The position numbers were made by a program, and so were the translations under genes. Of a stretch of DNA of 33,329 nt, positions 7,818 through 15,953 are shown piece by piece. Below the pieces are notes generated by a model. It did not search any database and was not told the origin of the DNA. It saw only the letters and a program-made list of their open reading frames with translations. This DNA is from Candidatus Marispirochaeta associata (GTDB lineage: Bacteria; Spirochaetota; Spirochaetia; JC444; Marispirochaetaceae), in assembly GCA_001749745.1 (NCBI GenBank), contig JWTM01000517.1, positions 1 to 33,329 of the forward strand, written 5' to 3'. Every line of letters starts with the position of its first letter. Positions within the stretch are counted from its first letter, which is position 1.

Positions 7818-9482
7818 ATGCAAAGAGTTGTCTGCACCCTACCCTCGAAGAAGCGAATCGAAATCGAATACGGTACCCGTGTAGGAGACCTCCTGCAAAG
7901 GGAAGAGGAGTTCCGAGAACCTCCCCATCCGATTCTGGCGGCCAAGGTCAATAACGAGCTGGTAAGTCTCAGCTTCAAGATAGAGATCAACTCCATCATC
8001 GAGACAGTCTCCCTCGACTCCGAGGCGGGGATGCGGATCTACCGCAACTCACTCAGTTTCCTCCTCTCCCGGGCGGTCTCCGAACTCTACCCAAAAAGGA
8101 AGCTGATCATTGGTCACTCCTTAGGACACGGTTACTACTTCTACTTCGACCGGGAGAACGAGGTATCCCAAGGGGATCTGGATGCCCTCAAAGCGCGGAT
8201 GGAGGAGCTGGTCGAGGCGGATGAGCCGATCCAACGGCGGGTCATCTCCTATGCCGAAGCCCTGGACTACTTCAAAAAAACGGGGCACCACTCCCGAGTC
8301 GAGCTGTTGCGGTATCGAAACGAGCCCAAGATCCCCCTCTATGTCAGTGGTGATCACCGGGAAATCGGCTATCAGCCTCTGGTACCGTCCACCGGCTACT
8401 TGAAGCTCTTTGAGCTACGCTCATATTCCCCCGGATTCCTGCTGCGCTACCCATCCTCCTCGGCGCCGGACAAGGTGGCCGAGTTCTCGGACAACCCGGT
8501 CCTCTTCTCGGTCTTCATGGAGTATAAGGCCTGGGGCAAGATACTCAACGTCAACAGCGTGGGGAAACTGAACCGCCTGGTGGAGTCGAAGAAGGTAGGC
8601 GACTTCATACGCGTAGCCGAGGCGCTCCACAACAAGAAGATTGCGTCCATCGCCGATAAGATCGCCGAACGCCGGGGGACCGTGAAATCGGTCATGATCG
8701 CCGGCCCCTCGTCCAGCGGGAAGACGACCTTCACCAAGAAACTCGGAATACAGCTCAAGGTGCTGGGATTCAACCCGGTAATCATCTCCTTGGACGACTA
8801 CTTCGTTCCCCGGGAACAGACCCCGCGAGACGAGAACGGTGATTACGACTTCGAGGCTCTGGAGGCGATCGATATCAAGCTCCTAAACCAACATCTCTTG
8901 GAGCTCTTCGACGGTCGCGAGGTGGAGATCCCGATCTTCGACTTTAAATCGGGCGGGCGAAAACCCGTCGGCCATACCCTCAAGCTCGATTCTCGGAGCC
9001 TCCTGTTGATGGAAGGCATCCACGGCCTGAACGACGGTCTTACCCCCCAGGTCGAGGAGGACCTCAAGTACCGGGTCTATGTCTCGGCTCTGACCCAGCT
9101 CAACCTGGACGACCGAAACCGGATTCCCACCACCGACAACCGGCTGCTGCGCCGGATGGTGCGGGACCATCAGTTCCGCGGACACGATGCGCTGCGGACC
9201 CTCGGGATGTGGGCTTCCGTGCGCCGGGGAGAGGACAAAAACATCTTTCCCCACCAGAACAATGCCGATTCGGCCTTCAATTCGGCTCTGGATTACGAAC
9301 TGGCGGTCCTCAAGAACTACGCCGAACCGCTCTTGCGGTCGGTCAAACCCTTCCACCCGGAATATGCCGAGGCGCAACGCCTGACGACCTTCCTGAATAA
9401 CTTTTTAGGCATACCGGCGACGCAGATTCCGGCCGACTCAATTTTACGAGAGTTTATTGGGGGATCCAACTTTCATTATTAG
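7818..9482 (+). CDS. TGS / ThrRS-like / uridine kinase fusion (nucleoside kinase)
   Basis: A 554-aa protein with three parts. Residues 1-65 form a TGS-like ubiquitin-fold. About 80-200 resemble the second additional (editing-adjacent) domain of threonyl-tRNA synthetase, including the HSLGHGYYFYFD motif. About 285-500 form a P-loop kinase of the phosphoribulokinase/uridine kinase group, with Walker A GPSSSGKT (296-303), the LDDYF substrate/metal motif (about 325-329) and MEGIHGLND. The fusion is a known bacterial architecture annotated as nucleoside kinase; phosphorylation of uridine or a related nucleoside is inferred. ATG 7818 is chosen over TTG 7797 because GGAGG lies nine bases upstream of it. 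It converges on the PilZ gene with only 23 bases between the stops. Confidence 0.85.
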   Translation: MQRVVCTLPSKKRIEIEYGTRVGDLLQREEEFREPPHPILAAKVNNELVSLSFKIEINSIIETVSLDSEAGMRIYRNSLSFLLSRAVSELYPKRKLIIGHSLGHGYYFYFDRENEVSQGDLDALKARMEELVEADEPIQRRVISYAEALDYFKKTGHHSRVELLRYRNEPKIPLYVSGDHREIGYQPLVPSTGYLKLFELRSYSPGFLLRYPSSSAPDKVAEFSDNPVLFSVFMEYKAWGKILNVNSVGKLNRLVESKKVGDFIRVAEALHNKKIASIADKIAERRGTVKSVMIAGPSSSGKTTFTKKLGIQLKVLGFNPVIISLDDYFVPREQTPRDENGDYDFEALEAIDIKLLNQHLLELFDGREVEIPIFDFKSGGRKPVGHTLKLDSRSLLLMEGIHGLNDGLTPQVEEDLKYRVYVSALTQLNLDDRNRIPTTDNRLLRRMVRDHQFRGHDALRTLGMWASVRRGEDKNIFPHQNNADSAFNSALDYELAVLKNYAEPLLRSVKPFHPEYAEAQRLTTFLNNFLGIPATQIPADSILREFIGGSNFHY

Positions 9483-9505
9483 AGGCCTGGAATGAAGCGG
9501 TTCCA

Positions 9506-9859
9506 CTAACCCAGCGAGGGGATATGTTCCGCCAGGTAGGCGTTGAGGCGTACGCTGGGTTTCTCCAGATATAGCCCGTAGCCGCTTACCGGGCTCGTTC
9601 CACCGCTCTCGGGGATCTTCTGGGCCCGGACGACGACTGCCGGTCCCCGGTAGAGTTCCTCCTCGCCGGCGCTTAATCCCAGATCGACCTCCGAGCCGAT
9701 CTCGAAGAGAGAAAGATCCTTAGAGACTAGAAAAACCCCGTCCAACGAGAGGTTGTCCGTCTCGAACTCGAAGCTGCCGTTTCCCGGTGCCGTCAAGGTT
9801 CCGAGAAGCCGTACCTGCGCCCGAACTGCGTTGCGTTTCTCTTCCCAGGTGTTGCTCAT
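9506..9859 (-). CDS. PilZ domain protein (c-di-GMP receptor)
   Basis: A 117-aa single-domain protein. The two PilZ binding motifs are present: RxxxR as R9-N-A-V-R13, and (D/N)xSxxG as NLSLDG (about 36-41). PilZ domains bind dimeric c-di-GMP through these residues and act as effectors on motility or envelope machinery. The partner here is unknown. The ATG has GGGAGAG upstream, and a good TTGACA promoter lies 50 bases before it. A degenerate HD-GYP protein is encoded nearby, so the neighbourhood has at least two c-di-GMP-related genes but no visible GGDEF cyclase. Confidence 0.85.
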   Translation of the reverse strand: MSNTWEEKRNAVRAQVRLLGTLTAPGNGSFEFETDNLSLDGVFLVSKDLSLFEIGSEVDLGLSAGEEELYRGPAVVVRAQKIPESGGTSPVSGYGLYLEKPSVRLNAYLAEHIPSLG

Positions 9860-9885
9860 TGCCGCTCTCCCTTACTGTTATTATC

Positions 9886-9915
9886 AGGATACCCGCAGGT
9901 TCCGGGTGTTGTCAA
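9886..9915 (-). promoter_or_regulatory. Candidate promoter of the PilZ gene
   Basis: On the minus strand TTGACA (9915-9910) and TATCCT (9891-9886) are separated by 18 bases, about 27 bases before the ATG. It would make the PilZ gene independent of the upstream lipoprotein operon. Confidence 0.45.
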
Positions 9916-9922
9916 AATCTTT

Positions 9923-10885
9923 TTAAGGCGCCGGGGGGCCGATGTAGCTGACCGAAATAGCAACAGGCGTAAAATTAGCCGACTCCAATGGATCTGCCGC
10001 CACCCGAATGCCGTAGATCTCGAGGGTATCCAGGCTATCGATGGTTATCGTCTCGAAGCCTACCAGATTCAAGCCGGTGCCGGTCCCCACACTCGCCGAA
10101 ACCTCGCCTGAGCTCGTCCAGTACGAGGAGTCGCTATTCAGCAGGGAATAGTAGTACTGATTGGACTGATCCTCCGGCGCCTGTTTAACAAAACGGTTAA
10201 AGGTGAGCAGGGCGGCATTGTCGGAATCGTACACGAGAGTTGCATTAACCACATCTACATTCAGTCCGGGAAGAAGTAGAAAGAAGGGGACGAAAAGTCC
10301 GTAACTCCTGTTCAGCGGGGCGCTGATGTTGGATACCGGAAAAGGCTGCGGAGTCGGCAGAGTGTCGGTAAATTCCCAGACGGTACGCCCGTAGCTGGAG
10401 CCGTCGTATCCGAAGGCAGCTGAGAAGACTACAGGAACGACATATGTATTCTCTTCGAAAACCGTCGGCTGGGATTTTAACTCATAGACCTCGTCGAAGC
10501 CGTCTATTTCATAAAAGAGGGTATAATACCAGGTGTTACCAGTTTGGATAGTCGCATGGGAGATGATAAAATCATTGCTGTTGTTGCTGCTTGAGTAAAC
10601 TAGCTCCGCTCCGCCGTCGGAGACCGACGAGGGATATCCCGTCTGCTTACGGAGGATTCGTATCCGCCCCGGGTTCTGCGGGCTCTCCGCCGACCAGCGC
10701 CAAACCAGTCGTACATCCTGATACTGATCAGCCGGTTCGTCCTGGGGGATGGCCCTAAAGTAATAGACCGCCGCATTCTCGTCGCTGGGATTCGTCCTCG
10801 GTAAGGGTTGCTCCGTCAGCCATGCGCAGGAGGCGATAAGGGGGAGCATCAGAATAAGCAGCGCGTTTCGGGTCGCCCGCATCAT
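9923..10885 (-). CDS. Lipoprotein, paralogue of the upstream gene
   Basis: A 320-aa predicted lipoprotein. The signal peptide ends in LIASC with the lipidated cysteine at residue 20. The mature protein opens with the PLPRTN motif, then a beta-rich segment with a YFRAIPQ...DVRLVWRWS pattern like a fibronectin type III strand order, and a C-terminal region with QYYYSLLNSDSSYW and ISVSYIGP. The next gene upstream shares PLPRTN, YFR, VRLxW, YYYxxLNxxSSY and the final YxGP, so the two are tandem duplicates that have diverged strongly. Its ATGATG overlaps the stop of that gene. Probably surface or periplasmic-facing, but the role is unknown. Confidence 0.7.
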   Translation of the reverse strand: MMRATRNALLILMLPLIASCAWLTEQPLPRTNPSDENAAVYYFRAIPQDEPADQYQDVRLVWRWSAESPQNPGRIRILRKQTGYPSSVSDGGAELVYSSSNNSNDFIISHATIQTGNTWYYTLFYEIDGFDEVYELKSQPTVFEENTYVVPVVFSAAFGYDGSSYGRTVWEFTDTLPTPQPFPVSNISAPLNRSYGLFVPFFLLLPGLNVDVVNATLVYDSDNAALLTFNRFVKQAPEDQSNQYYYSLLNSDSSYWTSSGEVSASVGTGTGLNLVGFETITIDSLDTLEIYGIRVAADPLESANFTPVAISVSYIGPPAP

Positions 10886-11823
10886 GGAGAAGGTCCTACA
10901 TAGTAGATGGTCATCTGGAAGTTGCTAAAGTCCATAGCGGGGACCATCGGATCCGTCAGAGGCTCAATTCGGATCCCATAGTTGAGGAGAGTATCGAACC
11001 AGTAATCAACCATGGAAAGGAGTTCCGGGTAGGTAGTACTGTTGACCGAGGTGCTGCCGGTTATCCCCGTAATGGTGAAACTATCGCCGGCATCGTAAGA
11101 GGAGGCATCATTCAGCCTGTTGTAGTAGTAATCCAAGCTTTGGTCCTCGGCAAATGTAGTAACAATCCTGGAAAAATGAGCGTCTCCGGTGGGAGGATTG
11201 GTAGCATCGAAACTAAAATCTACTCCGGTGATATCGATATTATAGGAGGGGATGGTTTCAAGGCTTACTCCGACTAGGGCCAAACGCTTCTCTACACCAA
11301 GCAATCGAATGCTGGGTCCGTGAAAGTTATAGGTAGATACACCGTCGTAGGATACGCCAAATCCACTTATATCGGTAAGAGTCACCCCTGTAGCCGTATT
11401 ATCCTCGAAGATCGCCGGGGCGGTATCGAGTACATAGAGCTTCCCATCTTTCTCGTAGTAGAGGGCGTAGAAATAGGTGGTACCCAGGGAGTTGATCCCC
11501 AGATCATCGATGTATTCCGTACTGTCGTCCGCGGAACGGTAAACCAGAGTGCCGTCGTTGGGTCCTGTGAGAGGAGCATCGGACTTGCGTCGGATAAAGA
11601 GCTCTCCCGGATTCCCCCCCTCCCCCCAGTTCCAGCTGAGTCGAACCTGATCGAAGGCGCCGCCGTTATACTGGGGCGAGGAGCGAAAATACCAGACCGG
11701 GGCTTCACGATCGAGCAGGTTCGTCCGCGGTAGCGGCGGTCCCAAGACCATTTCGCAGGATAGAAGGCTCAAGACGAGCAGGATTATGCAGATGAGGCTG
11801 AGTTTAGAGCTCCAGGTGCACAT
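10882..11823 (-). CDS. Lipoprotein, paralogue of the downstream gene
   Basis: A 313-aa predicted lipoprotein with an N-terminal hydrophobic stretch ending in SLLSC (C23). The first ATG at 11838 is passed over because GGAGGGG lies seven bases before ATG 11823. The mature part starts with the PLPRTN motif, followed by an Fn3-like beta domain (VRLSWNWGEGG, LFIRRK) and a C-terminal domain containing DYYYNRLNDASSY and ending IYYVGPSP. It overlaps the end of the upstream signal-peptide protein by 20 bases and the start of its paralogue by four, so all three are one translationally coupled unit. Function unknown. Confidence 0.7.
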   Translation of the reverse strand: MCTWSSKLSLICIILLVLSLLSCEMVLGPPLPRTNLLDREAPVWYFRSSPQYNGGAFDQVRLSWNWGEGGNPGELFIRRKSDAPLTGPNDGTLVYRSADDSTEYIDDLGINSLGTTYFYALYYEKDGKLYVLDTAPAIFEDNTATGVTLTDISGFGVSYDGVSTYNFHGPSIRLLGVEKRLALVGVSLETIPSYNIDITGVDFSFDATNPPTGDAHFSRIVTTFAEDQSLDYYYNRLNDASSYDAGDSFTITGITGSTSVNSTTYPELLSMVDYWFDTLLNYGIRIEPLTDPMVPAMDFSNFQMTIYYVGPSP

Positions 11824-13426
11824 AGAGCGCCCCTCCATCGGCGGTGGGTTGAAATCTGAGCTTAGTCAGGGGATCGACACCTCCGTCCCTCGCCGCCGTT
11901 CGCTTCCGATCCGGGAAGGGATCAGGAAGGTCGAAGAGCTCCGCCGCCGCGATCATCAGCGCCCCGCCGGCCCAGAAGCCGGCTGCCAGACCGCTGTAGA
12001 GATAGTACTGATCGTACTCCTCCTCCATTTGGGCATATTTCTTACTGATCTCATCCTCGGCCTGAAGATACTCATACCAGGCCGCCTCCGCCTCGGTGCG
12101 GCTAAACCCCGCCAGGGAGGCCATTACATTGCCTCCGCTCAGTAAGCCGATGCCGGTGCTTATAAAGAGTTTATCCCAAAAACCGCTGGCTATCGGGGTG
12201 CGGGGACCGGGCTGGTTCGGAGCGGTAAGGAAGGCCGCGGAACCGAGGCCCCAGAGGGCGATGGCTGCTGCCTGGGTTGTAAGCACCTCGCCCTGCAGGC
12301 TCCGGTACTGCTCTTCGTAATACTCCTCGCCCACGGTATCATTCTCATACTTGGCCTTGAGGTAGGAGCGGTGTACCAGGGAGTCGATTCCGCTCAAATA
12401 GACGAAGTTACCGGCTATGGATGAGAAGAGGCCGGCGTAGAGATAGTGTCGCCCGCGACGGCTCAAGGCGAGCTCTTCCGGATCCCCGCTAAAGAGGGCG
12501 ATACCGGCGCTGACCGGCGCCGCCAGATTGAGGGCGTAGGTGGAGACGGCGCTGACCCGGGCGGCGAGGTGGTAATCCTCGTACTCACCATAGAAGCGGT
12601 CGATCTTGGTCTGATCGTTCTCACCAAGATATAGATAGTAGGAGGTGCTGGCCTCGTTATCGATATAGAGGGTAATCATGTTTCCCAGTCCCGCCAGCTG
12701 CAGTAACGCCAGGCCGCTGTTCCAGGCGAGGAAACGGGAGGAACTAGTCTCGGTATAGCTCCCCACCTCCGGAAGGACGCTGCCGCCGATTATCCCCTCC
12801 GGCGGGGCCTCTCGGACGATCTCCTGCTCGGCCTCCGGCTCCGGCTCTGATTCGGGTTCCGCTTCAGGCTGGGGATCGGGCTCAGAAGCATCGATCTCCG
12901 GCGATTCTGCCACCGCTTCGGGAAGGGTGATTATCCCCGCCGCTAGGGCGATGCCTTCCGCCGCCCGGGCGATGCCGTCGTCCAGATCGCGAAGATCGAA
13001 GATCAGCTCCTCGGCGGTAAGATCGGTTTCTCCGTCGGCGCCGATCACGCGCAGAACCAAGCCGTATGCGCTTCCGTCGGCGGCGATTTCGGCCAGGATC
13101 ACCGCGTCGAGTCCTGCAGTACGGGCGATCGCAGCGGCGCAGACCGGGTCGCTACAGCTCTTTAGAAGCGCCGGGTCGCCGCCGGCAGTAAGAAAGCGTT
13201 CGGACACAACCTCGGAGCTCACGGCTTCCGTGCCGCCGTAGCGGGCCGACTCCCGGAGGATCAGCTCTTCCGCAACCCGGCCGACATAGCGGGGCGCCCG
13301 GGAAGAGTCCACCGACAGGAGTCCCAACTCCTGAGCCGGCAGCGCCTGGGCGACAAGAAGAGAGAAAAGAGAGACGAGAAGCAACAGAAGCCGCTTTGGC
13401 CGGATGGGAGTTATTAATTTCCTCAT
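11804..13426 (-). CDS. Exported protein with acidic linker and hydrophobic C-terminal domain, unknown
   Basis: A 540-aa protein starting at ATG 13426 (GGAG close upstream; an in-frame ATG at 13444 has no ribosome-binding site). A signal peptide ends near ALPAQ. About 130 residues after it resemble the TolB-N/CsgG-like nucleotide-free domains of exported proteins (LKSCSDPVCAAAIARTAGLDAVILAEI). A Pro-Glu linker of about 35 residues follows, then a C-terminal region with several moderately hydrophobic segments (LALLQLAGLGNMITLYI, YLYAGLFSSIAGNFVYL, GLAAGFWAGGALMIAAAELF) and a final beta-like stretch. First gene of the three-gene operon with the two lipoproteins. An envelope location is likely; the function is unknown. 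Confidence 0.65.
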   Translation of the reverse strand: MRKLITPIRPKRLLLLLVSLFSLLVAQALPAQELGLLSVDSSRAPRYVGRVAEELILRESARYGGTEAVSSEVVSERFLTAGGDPALLKSCSDPVCAAAIARTAGLDAVILAEIAADGSAYGLVLRVIGADGETDLTAEELIFDLRDLDDGIARAAEGIALAAGIITLPEAVAESPEIDASEPDPQPEAEPESEPEPEAEQEIVREAPPEGIIGGSVLPEVGSYTETSSSRFLAWNSGLALLQLAGLGNMITLYIDNEASTSYYLYLGENDQTKIDRFYGEYEDYHLAARVSAVSTYALNLAAPVSAGIALFSGDPEELALSRRGRHYLYAGLFSSIAGNFVYLSGIDSLVHRSYLKAKYENDTVGEEYYEEQYRSLQGEVLTTQAAAIALWGLGSAAFLTAPNQPGPRTPIASGFWDKLFISTGIGLLSGGNVMASLAGFSRTEAEAAWYEYLQAEDEISKKYAQMEEEYDQYYLYSGLAAGFWAGGALMIAAAELFDLPDPFPDRKRTAARDGGVDPLTKLRFQPTADGGALYVHLEL

Positions 13427-13481
13427 TATCTCCACTACGAGCATAAATCTATCACAGTTTCCGGAAAAAATGCGATCCTGC

Positions 13482-13539
13482 CCTCTTCAGATTATCGGCT
13501 GAAGAGGTTCAAGAGAAAAGCGGGTCCCGGAATTGTCAA
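13482..13539 (-). promoter_or_regulatory. Inverted repeat and -35-like box upstream of the lipoprotein operon
   Basis: A perfect 9-bp inverted repeat, CCTCTTCAG (13482-13490) and CTGAAGAGG (13499-13507), lies 56-81 bases before the operon's ATG. On the minus strand TTGACA occurs at 13539-13534 with a poor -10 at the right spacing. The repeat would fall at the transcription start or early leader, so it could be an operator or a 5' stem-loop. No T-run follows immediately, which argues against a terminator. Confidence 0.35.
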
Positions 13540-13594
13540 ATGAGATTAGCCCGGTAGACGGCGCTTTTCCCTTTAGGGTAGACTCCACTATTCC

Positions 13595-14857
13595 ATGGCG
13601 GCTTCAATTGATCAGTTCTCAGATAATCCCCTCTATATAAAACTCCCCGCCCCGCAGAAGCAGGCGCTGGAGAACCTCTGCCGGGAGTATAGGCTCTCGT
13701 TCCAGCAGCTGCGAACCCTCCTGATCATCACCTCCGATCTTGAGATGTGGAAGATCGGTCCCCTCACGGCCTGGATCGACGAGCTTCCCGACATGGAGCG
13801 TCGTAGCGGTAAACAGCGGGCGGCTGCCCTGATGCGGGAGTTAGAGCGACGCTGGCAGCGAGAAAAGGAGCTCGGCGGTAGCTATGAGAACCTCCGTCCC
13901 TCCCCTCATTCTAGCGGAGGAAGCAGCCCCGGCCAGACACTGATTGAACGCCCGGCTCCGGAGACTATCCTCGGCAGCTGTCCGGTGGCCTCGGAGAAGA
14001 CCCGCTGCTGTAATCTGATGACCCTCGATGCGGTGGTCAACTGCGGCTACGGCTGCGCCTACTGCACGATTCAATCCTTCTACGATGAAGGGAGGATCTT
14101 TTTTCATCAGGACCTGGCGCAGAAACTACAGGGACTTCGCCTCGATCCAGATACGATCTACCATATCGGAACCGGTCAGTCCTCGGACTCCCTGATGTGG
14201 GGAAATCGGGGAGGTCTGCTCGAGCTGCTCTTCGACTTCGCCGAAGCTAATCCCAACGTGATCCTCGAGCTGAAGACAAAATCGGCCAATATCGCCTATA
14301 TCCTGGAACGAAAGCCCCCCCGCAACCTTCTCATTACCTGGAGCTTGAACAGCGAAGCGATCGCCGACCATGAGGAGCGGGGCACCGCCTCCGTCCCCGA
14401 GCGGCTCGATGCCGCCCGAAGAGTAGCCGAGAAGGGATGCCTTATCGGCTTCCATTTCCATCCCATGGTTCCTCACCAGGGCTGGAAAAAGGCCTACGGC
14501 AGAACTTTCGACCGCCTTGTGAGGGATTTTACCCCGGAGAGGGTGGCCATGGTCTCATTCGGAACCCTCACCTACATAAAACCCGTGATCCGCGCTATCC
14601 GCGAACGGGGAGAGGAGACTCAGGTTCTGCGGATGCCCCTGGTAGAGAGCGCCGGAAAGTACTCCTATCCCGACGAGATCAAGCTGGAACTCTTTCGCTT
14701 TGCTTACAACCGTCTTTGCCCGTGGCACGGGAAGACCTTCTTCTATCTCTGTATGGAGCCGGCTCATTTTTGGGAGCCGGTTTTCGGCTACTCCTATCCG
14801 GACAACGCCTCCTTCGAAGAGGCCATGAAACGGGCCTATCTTCATAAAATCGGGTAG
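13595..14857 (+). CDS. SPL-family radical SAM protein (spore-photolyase-like)
   Basis: A 420-aa protein. Residues 1-125 are a helical N-terminal extension. The radical SAM core follows, with the CxxxCxxC cluster motif C150-GYG-C154-AY-C157 that binds a 4Fe-4S cluster and SAM. The blocks VILELKTKS and GFHFHPMVPHQGW match the order seen in spore photoproduct lyase. Two catalytic residues of the B. subtilis enzyme are missing: the hydrogen-donor cysteine aligns with Q195 in IGTGQSSDSL, and the tyrosine after the third cluster cysteine is T158. The protein is therefore unlikely to do the classical thymine-dimer reversal in the same way; the substrate is unknown. No good Shine-Dalgarno is seen before the ATG. 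Monocistronic by context. Confidence 0.8.
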   Translation: MAASIDQFSDNPLYIKLPAPQKQALENLCREYRLSFQQLRTLLIITSDLEMWKIGPLTAWIDELPDMERRSGKQRAAALMRELERRWQREKELGGSYENLRPSPHSSGGSSPGQTLIERPAPETILGSCPVASEKTRCCNLMTLDAVVNCGYGCAYCTIQSFYDEGRIFFHQDLAQKLQGLRLDPDTIYHIGTGQSSDSLMWGNRGGLLELLFDFAEANPNVILELKTKSANIAYILERKPPRNLLITWSLNSEAIADHEERGTASVPERLDAARRVAEKGCLIGFHFHPMVPHQGWKKAYGRTFDRLVRDFTPERVAMVSFGTLTYIKPVIRAIRERGEETQVLRMPLVESAGKYSYPDEIKLELFRFAYNRLCPWHGKTFFYLCMEPAHFWEPVFGYSYPDNASFEEAMKRAYLHKIG

Positions 14858-14934
14858 TTTCTACCCTCCAGCCGAGCCCTTATCCTCCTGTTTCTACTGT
14901 TCCCGATCGTGTTGATAAATATATCCGCTCACCC

Positions 14935-14963
14935 TTGACAGACTCCTGTTTACAAAGTAACTT
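14935..14963 (+). promoter_or_regulatory. Strong sigma-70-type promoter of the envelope-trafficking operon
   Basis: Perfect TTGACA (14935-14940), a 17-base spacer and TAACTT (14958-14963), 45 bases before the first ATG. The -10 lies inside a palindromic operator. Confidence 0.7.
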
Positions 14964-14983
14964 TGTATTGCAAAGCGACTTTG
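14953..14983 (+). promoter_or_regulatory. Tandem operator: four alternating CAAAG/CTTTG half-sites
   Basis: CAAAG 14953-14957, CTTTG 14961-14965, CAAAG 14971-14975 and CTTTG 14979-14983 make two identical-geometry palindromes (CAAAG-N3-CTTTG) with centres 18 bases apart. The first covers the -10 box, the second the expected transcription start. Binding here would block initiation. The second gene of the operon encodes a winged-helix regulator, the likely ligand. The link is inferred from position. Confidence 0.65.
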
Positions 14984-15007
14984 ATAAGAAAAGCCTGGAG
15001 TTGAGGG

Positions 15008-15646
15008 ATGAGAGAAGAGATCAAGAAAGACGATAAGGCAGCAGACGAAATGGAGAAATACCTTGCCGACCTGCGGGAGATGAAGGCCCTGGTCGACCGG
15101 CATGAAGAGAAACCGGTGGTCGAGTATTGGGACTTTATATCCTGGGGTCTGCTGATTATGGCCGGAACCCTGCTGCACGCCCGGTACTTCTCTGGCGACC
15201 TGAACCGCGGGCTGCTTGCGGTCTGGCTGCCGGTGTTTCTGGTTGGGGGCCTGGTGGAGACATTCGCCTGGCTCTATCTGGTACGGCGCATGGAGACCCC
15301 ACTCTCTCTGCGGCGCAATCTGCGCTTCTATCTGGCGGCTATGGTAATCCTGATCGCCCTCATCTTTATCCTCTACTTTGTGATCCATCTTGAGGGACCG
15401 GTAGCCGGCATTCTGCTGCTCCTCCTAACGATCCTCATGACCCTGGTCGCCCTCGCGACCTACATGGCCCTCTTCGTCGAGACGGTGATAGTGCTTATCT
15501 CCGGCATTATCCTCTGCATCATCGATCCTCCCGGCACACCCCCTTTATTAGCGTCCGGGATCATCGCCGGTCTCAGCTTCATCGCCCTGGGCATCCACAG
15601 CAGAATCCTCGAGAAGCGGAACAGCGGAAATGCCGGGTCGCGATAA
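15008..15646 (+). CDS. Multi-TM membrane protein, first gene of the operon
   Basis: A 212-aa protein. A charged cytoplasmic N-terminus of about 40 residues (MREEIKKDDKAADEMEKYL) precedes five to six hydrophobic segments (about 45-60, 70-92, 103-125, 130-155, 155-172, 180-197). The tail is basic (ILEKRNSGNAGSR). No catalytic motif is seen. It overlaps the start of the winged-helix gene by 17 bases. Small membrane proteins paired with PadR-like or winged-helix regulators are common and may sense or pass an envelope signal, but the role here is not shown. GAGTTGAGGG precedes the ATG. Confidence 0.65.
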   Translation: MREEIKKDDKAADEMEKYLADLREMKALVDRHEEKPVVEYWDFISWGLLIMAGTLLHARYFSGDLNRGLLAVWLPVFLVGGLVETFAWLYLVRRMETPLSLRRNLRFYLAAMVILIALIFILYFVIHLEGPVAGILLLLLTILMTLVALATYMALFVETVIVLISGIILCIIDPPGTPPLLASGIIAGLSFIALGIHSRILEKRNSGNAGSR

Positions 15647-15953
15647 GCTCTATACGCAATTCGACGGCGTCTTCTTCGAGAAGACCCGACTCTCCCTGCT
15701 GACTTTGATTATTCAGGAGGAGAGCATCGCCTTCAACAGCCTCAAAGAGCGCCTCAGCATGAGCGACGGCGCCATTTATACCCATCTCGAGAAGCTGATC
15801 AACGCCGGCTATGTGGAAAAGCGACGGGAGATAGCGGGTACCAGCGTACAGACCCTCTACTCCCCCACCGCTGAAGGGAGACGGCTATTTAAGGAGTATC
15901 TCCTCTTTCTCGAGGAGATGATCACCATCCATAAGAAGGAGAACGGAGAATGA
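15630..15953 (+). CDS. Winged-helix transcriptional regulator, probable autorepressor
   Basis: A 107-aa single-domain winged-helix protein of the HTH_27/MarR-PadR-like type. The recognition helix region is about 35-60 (FNSLKERLSMSDGAIYTHLEKL), and the wing is about 65-82 (GYVEKRREIAGTSVQTLYSPT). A C-terminal helix (GRRLFKEYLLFLEEMITIHKK) would serve dimerisation. There is no ligand domain. It overlaps the genes on both sides (17 bases and ATGA), so it is made in proportion to the operon. Its likely target is the double CAAAG-N3-CTTTG palindrome at the operon promoter, which suits a small dimeric repressor. Confidence 0.8.
   Translation: MPGRDKLYTQFDGVFFEKTRLSLLTLIIQEESIAFNSLKERLSMSDGAIYTHLEKLINAGYVEKRREIAGTSVQTLYSPTAEGRRLFKEYLLFLEEMITIHKKENGE

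Noticed and set aside
7628..7999. A 123-aa minus-strand frame across the small ORF and the kinase start
   Set aside because: It crosses two plus-strand genes with good ribosome-binding sites and has no recognisable features.
14858..14934. Terminator after the radical SAM gene
   Set aside because: No GC-rich hairpin with a T-run is present in the gap before the next promoter.
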